Part shown: one piece after another, positions 41,646 through 49,789 of the stretch
Layout of the letters: every line of letters begins with the position of its first letter
Position numbering within the stretch: position 1 is the stretch's first letter
Source: Adiantum capillus-veneris
Taxonomy: Eukaryota > Streptophyta > Polypodiopsida > Polypodiales > Pteridaceae
Assembly (NCBI GenBank): GCA_014529385.2
Contig: CM043946.1
Coordinates: 32,692,558-32,756,557, forward strand
Direction: 5' to 3'
DNA length: 64,000 nucleotides
Notes under the pieces: model-generated
Told to the model about the DNA's origin: nothing
The model's database searches: none
What the model saw: the letters and a program-made list of their open reading frames with translations, nothing else
Made by a program: the position numbers and the translations under genes

Positions 41646-42331
41646 TGTATGGCGTCGAGGGAGATCGCAACCAGCGTTTGGAATCCTGGAAAGGACTCTT
41701 TGCCGGCCCACTCTAATGCGTGGGTCGTGCGATACTTGAACTTTGTAAAGGTTTGCAATGCTTGCTTCTTTGGGCCGCGCCGAAAGCGACACAAAGTCAT
41801 CTGTGGCTCCTTCAATGCTTTAACTTCGTCTATATTCATGCGTCTACCTTCTTCAAGAATCTCCGAGTATGAAAATTCCTGAAACCACTTCCAACACAAA
41901 AACATGAACATACCCATTCCATGTAAAGTGACTAGAAAAATGCTAGTCTTCTTTAAAGACTGTGCATGCAATGGAGATGAACATAGAGACGGAGTGCCAA
42001 ACCGTTCATCAAACACACGTAAAAAATTGAGTCGAAACTTGTCTTTTTGATATAGATCTATCAACTGTGGCAAATCACAATGGACATGCCGATGCTTGAT
42101 GGTCAATCTTTCTCGTGCTCTTTCGGATACTGTGTCATGCCAAGGAAGAGACATGGAATGTGAATTCCTTGAATGCAAACATTTCATCTTTTCATGAGTA
42201 ATTCGCATACATCCGTGCTCATTCATGAGTGAATCGTGTTCATCGTACAATATGGCATGCCTATGAAAAGGGATCACATAAAGACGGTGACTAAAATACA
42301 GGAAACCATCACGAATGAAACACTCGAACAT
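41642..42331 (-). CDS. E5 copy 2: integrase zinc-domain-like protein
   Basis: 229 residues open without the stop seen in copy 1. The N-terminal part has the DG-L-Y and spaced His pattern of an integrase zinc domain (EHDSLMNEHGCMRITHEKMK). The rest (LCWKWFQEFSYSEILEEGRR; CRFRRGPKKQALQTFTKFKY) is not recognised. The last codons run into the LTR stub, so its natural end is lost. Confidence 0.5.
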   Translation of the reverse strand: MFECFIRDGFLYFSHRLYVIPFHRHAILYDEHDSLMNEHGCMRITHEKMKCLHSRNSHSMSLPWHDTVSERARERLTIKHRHVHCDLPQLIDLYQKDKFRLNFLRVFDERFGTPSLCSSPLHAQSLKKTSIFLVTLHGMGMFMFLCWKWFQEFSYSEILEEGRRMNIDEVKALKEPQMTLCRFRRGPKKQALQTFTKFKYRTTHALEWAGKESFPGFQTLVAISLDAIQ

Positions 42332-42702
42332 GCGTACTGACTAATGATGCGTACACACAATACTTCTTGTGGGGGTTCTTTGGACCTCGACTCGAGAGCC
42401 AAGATCGGTTCTTCGTGATCGATCGAATCTGCAATGAGGTTAGCTTCACTAGAAAAAGCATCAACTAAATCATCATCCGTGTGAACAATCACATCTTTAT
42501 CCTGCAAATCATCATGCTTGTGAATAATCACATCATCATCATGCAATTCATCATGCTTGTGAATAATCACATCTTGATCATGCAAATAATAATGCTCGTG
42601 AATAATTACATCTTGATCATGCGAATCATGTGTGTCGTGCTTTGGAGAAGAAAAGACTGAGAGAGTTTCCTTCTCCTGATTCTTTTCATTGTGCGCCTGC
42701 AT
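42274..42702 (-). CDS. E5 copy 2: His/Asp-rich repeat protein
   Basis: 142 residues, the same as copy 1 with a handful of substitutions and the same four 13-residue units (39-bp period, about 42459-42634). Conservation of frame in both copies can reflect recent duplication and not selection. Confidence 0.5.
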   Translation of the reverse strand: MQAHNEKNQEKETLSVFSSPKHDTHDSHDQDVIIHEHYYLHDQDVIIHKHDELHDDDVIIHKHDDLQDKDVIVHTDDDLVDAFSSEANLIADSIDHEEPILALESRSKEPPQEVLCVRIISQYACSSVSFVMVSCILVTVFM

Positions 42703-42751
42703 ATTAGAAAATAGTAGGACTAACTATTGCATGCGTTGGTCTCTCTTCGCT

Positions 42752-43388
42752 TCACGCTCTAACTCCAAGGCCTACCCTTCTGTCTTCGGCCGCCAAGCGT
42801 GCTTGCTCACGGTCGTGTTCCAAGGCTAACCGTCTCTCTTCGCTCTCACGATCCAATTCGGCTTTTCTTTCTTTGCGCTCGCGGTCCAATTCTGCTTTTT
42901 TTTCCTTCGGTCGCCAAGTATGCTTGCTCGCGCTCATGCTCTAAGGCTGCCATTCTTTCTTCGTGTTGATGATCCAAGATTGCCTTTTTTTCTTCGCGTT
43001 CGCGCTCCAAGGCGGCACATTGCGCTTCTCGTTGTATCATCCTGTCCATCATCATCGTGACCAAAGCCTCCATAGGATTTGGTACAGTCCTTGGTGTAGA
43101 TGGGGAAGGGGGAGGGTCGGAAAAACCTGCTGTTGGGGAAAGTTCTTCTTCGCCACCTCCATGCTCATCACCTCCATGCGAAGTATCCATTCCACTTCGA
43201 GTGATGACCATACACTGAAGTCTTAGGTTCGTAATTTCACGAGGAACTTGGGTTCTTGAGGTTCTTGGGGTTCTTCTTTTGCTTGCAATCTGTGTTAGAG
43301 AAGGATCTTCTCTTACCCGAGCTCTTCTCTTTCCCGCAAGCGCACCCCTTGGCGGCCTGGCGCTCACACCAAGGTTTCTTTTTCCCAC
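42752..43388 (-). pseudogene. E5 copy 2: broken coiled-coil gag-like gene
   Basis: 43388-42846 reads the N-terminal part (MGKRNLGVSARPPRGALAGK; MVITRSGMDTSHGGDEHGGG; MIQREAQCAALEREREEKKA) and then shifts frame at about 42905. 42937-42752 resumes the Arg/Glu-rich helix. Copy 1 has this part in frame but is shifted near its N-terminus instead, so neither copy carries the complete protein. Confidence 0.6.
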
Positions 43389-43445
43389 CTCACGTCAATT
43401 GGCCGGCCGCTAAGTGCACGGTCCGCTCTCAATGAGTGAAAAGAG

Positions 43446-43723
43446 TGTTGGGTTAAAGGCCTAAATAACCCTTTTTGTACATTTTTATACTTTGTCCATA
43501 TTGAACCTGGACACATTTTTTTAAGTCACTTATAATAAAAGTGGGAAAACCGAAAACTCACTTATTGAGTTTTCCCCAAAAACGTGAGCTCTCTCTCTCT
43601 CTCTCTCTCCCTGCTTCGATCCCTAGCGCTTCTTCTCTGCTGCACTCCGCCTCCTGCTTCTTGGGCCAATCTTGCACTAGATCGTGACGCGCACGTACCG
43701 GTACCTTCTGCTTCACACTTTCA
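43446..43723 (+). repeat. E6 5' LTR (short form)
   Basis: 278 bp, TGTTGGG..CTTTCA. It matches the 3' LTR except that about 200 bp between two CT-rich stretches are missing. Confidence 0.93.
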
Positions 43724-43725
43724 AC

Positions 43726-43737
43726 TGGTATCAGAGC
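43726..43737 (+). other. E6 primer-binding site
   Basis: TGGTATCAGAGC, a perfect initiator tRNA-Met match, two bases from the LTR end. Confidence 0.93.
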
Positions 43738-44137
43738 CCTAGGGTTTCAAAACAGCCCTGCGGAGTCTGCTAGACAGCGAGTTAAAATTGCTCTGCTGCT
43801 ATCAATTTCGCTTCCATCGCGAAGCCCTTGCTTCCGGAGTCGAAATGGTCACCGAAACAGCCAAAACAGGCTGTTTTTTAGGTCAAAACAAGTGATTTAC
43901 AGGTTATAACAGGTCGAAAAGACCAAAGTTGTGGGATTGATGTTTGTCGTGATAAATTGAGTGAAAAGCTGAGTACAGGTGCTTGAAATTGCACTTTTCA
44001 GTTGAAATTTCAGATTTGGACAGTTTCATGTAAAGAAATTGTGGTCTATCGTATGCAAAGTCTTGTGGTTGCTCCTATTTGTTGAAATTTTCAGCCTATT
44101 GCATCTCTCTTGTATACACACTTGTGGTTGAATTAAA

Positions 44138-44990
44138 ATGGCTTCTTCCTCTTCCGCATCTGACACTAAAAGTTTGATGGAAATCAAACGGTTCGATGGT
44201 CAAGGCTTCGACCTCTGGCAAGAACGCATGCAAGGTATCCTTTTCTTAAAGGATTCTGAAGATGCATTGGAAGAGAATAAGCCGTCAGGTTTGTCTGACG
44301 AAGAGTGGGCCAGGTTGAATAAGAAGGCTATGGCCTACATTAAAATGGCCATCAATGATGACATTTTGACGGACATCAAGCGTTTGGACTCTGCTTATGC
44401 AATATGGTAAAAGCTATAGTCCGATTATGAAAACACCACACCTGTGAACCAAATGCATTTGATGCGAAAGTTGGTGAATATGCAGCTTGATGACTCGAAG
44501 TCAACTTCTGAGCATTTGAGTGCTTTTACAGGTGTATTGAGTCAGTTGCAGGATAGTGGGCTTTAGCAATTCGATGATAAGCTGAAATCTATTTTCTTGC
44601 TTATGACATTGTCAGATACTTGGGAAACCTTGGTTGTCTCTTTGAGCAACAGTCCCACCCTCACGCATGACGGTGTGAGAGGGTCTATTCTCAATGAAGA
44701 GATTAGACGCAAGTCTAATGGGGAAGGTGGCAGTTCTGCCTACAATGCAAGAGGTAGAAATCAAAAGTGTGATGTGGGCAACAGGACTCAAAATAGAAGT
44801 AAGAGCAAGACAAAGGATAAGGATGTCACTTGTTATCAATGTGGTAGAAGGGGTCACAAGAAACCGATTGCAGGTATTTCAAGAAAGAGCAGGAAAGGAA
44901 GAAGGAAACACAAGATAAGAAGAAGAAAGATGAGAAGAAAGGGGAAAAATCAGCAGGTGATTCCTCCAGGTATGCTAAGAATGCAAATGT
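44138..44990 (+). pseudogene. E6 gag
   Basis: A plausible natural start at 44138 (MASSSSASDTKSLMEIKRFD; GQGFDLWQERMQGILF), the copia gag N-terminus. A TAA at 44408 and a TAG near 44563 interrupt the UBN2-type gag domain, which continues in the same frame (LMTLSDTWETLVVSLSNSPT). A zinc knuckle starts CYQCGRRGHKK near 44830 and then shifts frame. Gag would form the particle that packages the element RNA. Confidence 0.88.
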
Positions 44991-45000
44991 ATCCTCTAGT

Positions 45001-45640
45001 GTGGTCATTGAGGAGTTGTCAGACGATGAGGAAATCTTGGTTGCGGCTTCATGCCCCTCAGATTTGGTGATAGCTAATACAGAAGATATGCTTATCTCGA
45101 AGAAAGATTTCATTGATGCATTGCTCAGTGCTAATGATGGCCTATCCCAGTCATGGATAGTGGATTCTGGTGCTTCATTCCATGTGACTCCATCTTTGGA
45201 GTGTTTTGCTACATATGCTGCAGGCAATTATGGCAAGGTGTACCTTGGTGATAATTTTGCTTGCAATATTGAGGGAATGGGTACTATGCGTTTGGCTCTT
45301 AACAATGGTCAAGAGCTTGTGTTGAATGATGTCAGGTTTGTACCAGGCATTAAGAAAAGTTTGCTATCTGTTGGATGCATAGGTTATACTACCATCATTT
45401 CTGGGGGTTCATGGAAGTTGCTTAAGGGCTCTATGCTTGCAAAAGGGTCTAAAAAAGAGGTACTTAGTACTGTACTATCTTCGATGCAAAGCTTTGCCTG
45501 GCAAGTTTCTTGTTGTTGCTGAAGTTGCTTCACACACGGAATTGTGGCATAAGAGACTTGGCCATATGGGCCAAAAGGGTATTGATGTGCTTTCCTCTTT
45601 GAAGAGAGTTGATGTAAAAGGCAAAAACTTGGATTTTTGA
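45001..45640 (+). pseudogene. E6 protease and pre-integrase domain
   Basis: 45001-45522 encodes the copia aspartic protease with SWIVDSGASFHVTPSLECFA (active-site DSG intact) and FVPGIKKSLLSVGCI. 45530-45640, in another frame, has ELWHKRLGHMGQKGIDVLSS, the GAG-pre-integrase zinc motif. A frameshift near 45440-45520 and a TGA at 45638-45640 break the polyprotein. Confidence 0.88.
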
Positions 45641-46513
45641 AACGACTGTCTTTATGGAAAGCAAAAGAAATCTTCTTATTACTCTGGTGTCTCTCGCAAA
45701 GCTAATCCTCTTGATCTTATTCACTCCGATGTATGCACTATGCCTGTTAAGTCTTTTGGTGGTGCATTGTATTTTGTTACATTCATTGATGCCTGTACTA
45801 GGAAAGGATGGGTGCATTTGTTGAAAAGTAAGAGTGAGACTTTTAATGCTTTTAAGAAGTTTCATGCTTTTGTCACTACGCAAAAGAGTACTAAGCTTAA
45901 ATGTCTCAGATCTGATAATGGAGGAGAGTATGTATCTGCTGAATTTCAACGTTTTTGTGATGAAAATGGGATTAAAAGGGAGTTGACAGCCCCTTATAAT
46001 CCGTCTTCTAATGGTGTGGTTGAGAGGTATAATCATACTTTATACGAGAGAGTGCGTTGCATGTTGTCCACCGCTAATCTTTCCCAAGAGTTTTGGGGGG
46101 AGGCATTGAAAACTGCAGTTCATATTTGCAATCGATCTCCTAATAGTACGCTGAAAAATGACATTCCAGAGGAGGTCTGACAAACTTGCCTCTTATGATC
46201 ATTTGAGAGTATTTGGTTGCGAAGCTTTTGTTCATGTACGCAATGACTTGAGAATAAAGCTTGATATGAAGTCCATTAAAGGAGTCTTCCTAGGTTATGG
46301 GGAAGAAGGTGAAATGGGCTATAGAGTGTGGTTACCACAATTTAGAAAGGTAATACGCAGCCGAGATGTAGTGTTCAATGAGGCAAAATTGCTTAAGAAT
46401 GCTACAAAATCTGATGCTAACAAGAAAACAGTCAAATTTCAGCCTTCCGTGCCATCCATTGATGTTGAAAAAGAGCCTCATGATGCATTACCGCAAGCTG
46501 AAATTGATAATTA
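45641..46513 (+). pseudogene. E6 integrase
   Basis: DLIHSDVCTMPVKSFGGALY (first catalytic Asp), CLRSDNGGEYVSAEFQRFCD (second Asp), and APYNPSSNGVVERYNHTLYE (catalytic Glu): the DDE triad is complete. RVFGCEAFVHVRNDLRIKLD and GVFLGYGEEGEMGYRVW follow as the usual C-terminal copia motif. A frameshift lies near 46160-46180, and a TAG at 46512-46514 ends this segment. Confidence 0.9.
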
Positions 46514-47620
46514 GCCAGTTAATCTTGAGCCAGAAGAGGTAGGACATGATTTTGATGCTCCTAATGAGGATGGATAGCCACCGGAATTGGCTGAAAATGA
46601 TTTTCAGCAGCATGATAGAGGTGAAAATGAGTTGCCTTATGATGTAGAACCGTTTCCTGAGAATGTATATCATTAGGTACGCACGTCAACTCATTTGAGA
46701 AGGCAACCGCAGAGATTTAACCCCTCTTTGGATCATGTAATGTTGACAGATGAGGGTGAACTTCTTACATATGAAGAGGCCAAATCATGTGAGTCAAGCA
46801 GTAAGTGGGAGTTTGCGATGCAAGAGGAAATGAAATCCTTGTATGCAAATGATACTTGGGATCTTGTGCCATTGCCTAAAGGGAGAAAGGCTCTTCCTAA
46901 CAAATGGGTATACAAGATTAAGATAGTGGATGAAAAACCCAAGTACAAGGCAAGATTGGTTGCAAAAGGATATGCACAGGAAGAAGGAATCGATTTTCAA
47001 GAAATCTTTTCTCTGTTGTAAATCTTACAACTTTACGTGTCCTTTTTGCTCTCGTTGCGGTGCTTGATTTGGAATTGAATCAAATGGATGTAAAGACAAC
47101 GTTTTTGCATGGTGATATTGAAGAGGACATATACATGAAACAGCCTGAAGGTTTTGGAGTTCCTACACGCGAGGAACTTGTATGCAAATTGAAAAGGGCT
47201 CTGTATGGTTTGAGATAATCATCACGACAGTGGTATAAGAAGTTTGACACTTTTATGCTGCCTCAAGGCTTTAAACGCAGCCATGTAGATCATTGTTTGT
47301 ATACGAAAAGGGATGAAGATGGTAGTCTCATCATACTTGTTCTCTATGTTGATGACATGCTGCTTGCCGAGAAACATAAGACTAGTCTTAATGCTCTGAA
47401 ACGTAAGCTAAATTCAGCATTTGCTATGAAGGATTTGGGTGATGCAGAGCATATTTTGGATATGCGTATTAAAAGAGATAGAAAGCTGAAATTCCTGTTT
47501 TTATCTCAAGAAAGGTACATTGCAAAAGTACTTGAGAGATTTAATATGGCTGATGCTAAGTCTCTTGGGGTACCTTTACCTCCATACACTAAGCTTAGCA
47601 AAGGAGATTGCCCAAAGGAT
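46514..47620 (+). pseudogene. E6 reverse transcriptase
   Basis: 46695-47021 reads CESSSKWEFAMQEEMKSLYA and WVYKIKIVDEKPKYKARLVA, the N-terminal copia reverse transcriptase block. One base appears lost near 47020, after which NLTTLRVLFALVAV, LELNQMDVKTTFLHGDIEED and KRALYGLR can be read in the next frame. A TAA at about 47216 stands where copia has LRQS (CAA to TAA). 47255 onward has LVLYVDDMLLAEKHKTSLNA with the catalytic DD intact. Confidence 0.9.
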
Positions 47621-48304
47621 GCGGTGGCATTGAAAGCAATGAAGGGAATTCCTTATGCATCAACTTGTGGTTCTCTTATGTATGCTATGGTTGCCACTCG
47701 TCCCGACATTGCTTATGCAGTGGGAGTTGTTAGTCGATACATGTTGAATCCTGGCAAAGCGCATTGGGAAGCTGTCAAATGCATTCTGAGATATTTGAAA
47801 GGTACACCATCAAAGTGTATCTGTTATGGCAAAAGTGACTTAAAGTTGCAGGGATATTGTGATGCAGCCATGGCAGGTGACATGGATACCAGGAAATCTA
47901 CCAGTGGATATGTATTTGTCATTGCTGGTGGTGCAATCTCTTGGTGTTCTAGGTTACAGAAAATTGTGGCATTGAGTACTACTGAGGCTGAATATATTTC
48001 AGCCACAGAGGCTTCAAAAGAGGCCATTTGGTTGAGCAGACTTGCAAAAGAACTTGGCATGCCTGCTCATACACCCGTGTTGGGTTGTGATAGCCAGAGT
48101 GCTGTCTATTTAGCCAAAAATGTCATGTTTCATGCGCGTACCAAACACATAGATGTGCGGTACCACTTCATACGACAGGTATTGGAGGATGGTCTAGTCA
48201 CCTTGACTAAGATCCATACACAGGATAACCCTGCATATGTTCTCACCAAGAGTCTTGCTAAGGCTCAACATGAGCATTGCATAGAGCAGATGGGAGTTGG
48301 TTAA
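47621..48304 (+). pseudogene. E6 RNase H
   Basis: Same open frame as the reverse transcriptase C-terminus (47255-48304, 349 residues to the stop). Motifs: ATRPDIAYAVGVVSRYMLNP, GYCDAAMAGDMDTRKSTSGY, LSTTEAEYISATEASKEAIW, and HARTKHIDVRYHFIRQVLED, the conserved C-terminal end of copia Pol. This is the best-preserved part of the element. Confidence 0.92.
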
Positions 48305-48339
48305 CTTAAAGGCGTCATTTATGCCTTTAAGTGGGAGGT

Positions 48340-48658
48340 TGTTGGGTTAAAGGCCTAAATAATCCATTTTTGTACATTTTTATACTTTGTCCAAGTTCAT
48401 ATTAAACCTGGACACATTTTTTTAAAGTTACTTATATTAAAAGTGGGAAAGCCCAAAACTCACTTATTGAGTTTCCCCCAAAAACGTGAGCTCTCTCTTT
48501 CTCTCTCTCTCTGTATTTTTTTTACTTTCAATACTTTTTGTACTTGTACTTCAGACGTTGTATTAGATTCACCACTTTGTATCTGATGGTCTCATAGGTC
48601 ATTTTGTCCTTTTGAAGACGTTAATATATCATATCATATCATATCATATCATATCATA

Positions 48659-48705
<47 letters not shown>

Positions 48706-48816
48706 TTCGATCCCTAGCGCCCTTCCTCTCTGCTGCACTCCACCTCCTGCTTCTTGCCCCAATCCTGCACTACATCGCGACGTGCACCTACCGGTACCTT
48801 CTGCTTCGCGCTTTCA
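48340..48816 (+). repeat. E6 3' LTR (long form)
   Basis: 477 bp, preceded by the polypurine tract aagtgggaggt. It carries about 200 bp not present in the 5' LTR, including (ATATC)n at about 48627-48660 and a (TC)n run at 48661-48702. Confidence 0.93.
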
Positions 48817-49000
48817 AAGAGGAACAAGGGGAGGTTGGACAAGCCCTTCTTTCTTGGATTTCCTGTCACTTTTCAAAAACACGCTTAGGAATTGACATGC
48901 CCAAGTGGACTTGGGTTACGTGCGACCGCAACAAGCAAAAAAAATTTCTTGTGGTTCTTTTCTTGAGTGATACAGAACAATGCCAAAGCTCTGATACCAA
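48817..49000 (-). other. E5 copy 2 leader with primer-binding site
   Basis: Continues E5 internal copy 2 after the copia element (matches 41388-41570). The primer site TGGTATCAGAGC (minus) is at 48988-48999, one base from the LTR at 49001. Confidence 0.87.
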
Positions 49001-49370
49001 TGTAAGGTGCAACGGAAGTGTGTTGAACTTTGCTCAAGATGAGTGCTCCGAACTGTGCTCAAGGGGTTCCTTTTACTTACGGAAGGGAGAGCCTTCCGTT
49101 CTTTAGTGAGAGAGTGCAAATGATCATAAACAAAGTGGAAAACACTGTGCATGAAGGTACTGAGATTGAGAGATAAAGAGAAGAATACGACACCAGACAA
49201 GTTGTGAAACCCTCCTCCAAGGGCCCGTCTCTCGATGGCGAGAGAAGTCTATGCTATTGATTGCACAATCTGATACAAGGTGCTGATGCAAGTTCATGAT
49301 GCTATGATGCAAGAGGAACTAAGTCAGAGGAGACGGCGACGACGAGGACGACGGCTAGATGACAAACGTT
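49001..49370 (-). repeat. E5 5' LTR, truncated
   Basis: Matches 38220-38595 up to gatgacaaacgtt and then stops. The remaining ~950 bp of the LTR are missing, so the right end of E5 was lost by deletion or by a later event. Confidence 0.85.
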
Positions 49371-49789
49371 AGTTCGGTTAGTGCTATAGAAGTGAGTATT
49401 TCTTGTCAGTTTGTCAAGGATACAGTGATTGCTTCTATTGAAGAGTACATGTGTAATTGCATTCTTAAACTGTCGGTTTGGGTATGCTCGAAAGTGTTAC
49501 GGGATCCAACGTGTACTATAAGACAGTGGCAAAATGTGCAGCTACCATTTTGTCATTGGAAAGTTAGTGACTCAAAGCAATGGCACAGTGCGCAGCTACC
49601 ACTATGTCATTGGGACAGGGTTCACACGCAAGCAATACATGTGTCGACGAGGTGTTGAATACACCAGGGTTGACAATGAGCATGTATGTGTCGTACATGT
49701 GTCGACAGGTGTTGAATACATCAGTGTTGACTGGAAGCATGTACGACATAGATGCAAACGAGGACGTTTGAGATTTCAAGAGGGGGGTA
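49371..49789 (+). other. 3' tail of another retroelement with polypurine tract
   Basis: Non-coding sequence with local near-repeats (gtgtcgac..gttgaatacac; tgtgcagctaccat) ends in AAGAGGGGGGTA at 49778-49789, followed by TGTCACCAGCG. This is the same tract and LTR start as E1, here on plus, so an LTR of a related element probably begins at 49790. Confidence 0.6.

Larger units (their letters stand above)
43446..48816 (+). mobile_element. E6: Ty1/copia retrotransposon inserted in E5
   Basis: LTRs at 43446-43723 and 48340-48816, tRNA-iMet primer site at 43726, polypurine tract just before 48340, and copia gene order gag-protease-integrase-reverse transcriptase-RNase H on plus. It is flanked by aagag on both sides (43441-43445 and 48817-48821), a perfect 5-bp target duplication. 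All domains are recognisable, but at least seven stops or frameshifts break the single polyprotein. Confidence 0.95.
38220..49370 (-). mobile_element. E5: tandem LTR-internal-LTR-internal-LTR retroelement without pol
   Basis: Order on plus: LTR 38220-39549, internal copy 1 39550-41570, 75-bp LTR stub 41571-41645, internal copy 2 41646-43445 and 48817-49000 (split by the copia element E6), LTR part 49001-49370. The two internal copies are nearly identical at an offset of about 2060 bp. Coding capacity is a coiled-coil gag-like protein, a His/Asp repeat protein and an integrase zinc-domain remnant; there is no protease or reverse transcriptase. This is a large non-autonomous retroelement. Confidence 0.85.
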
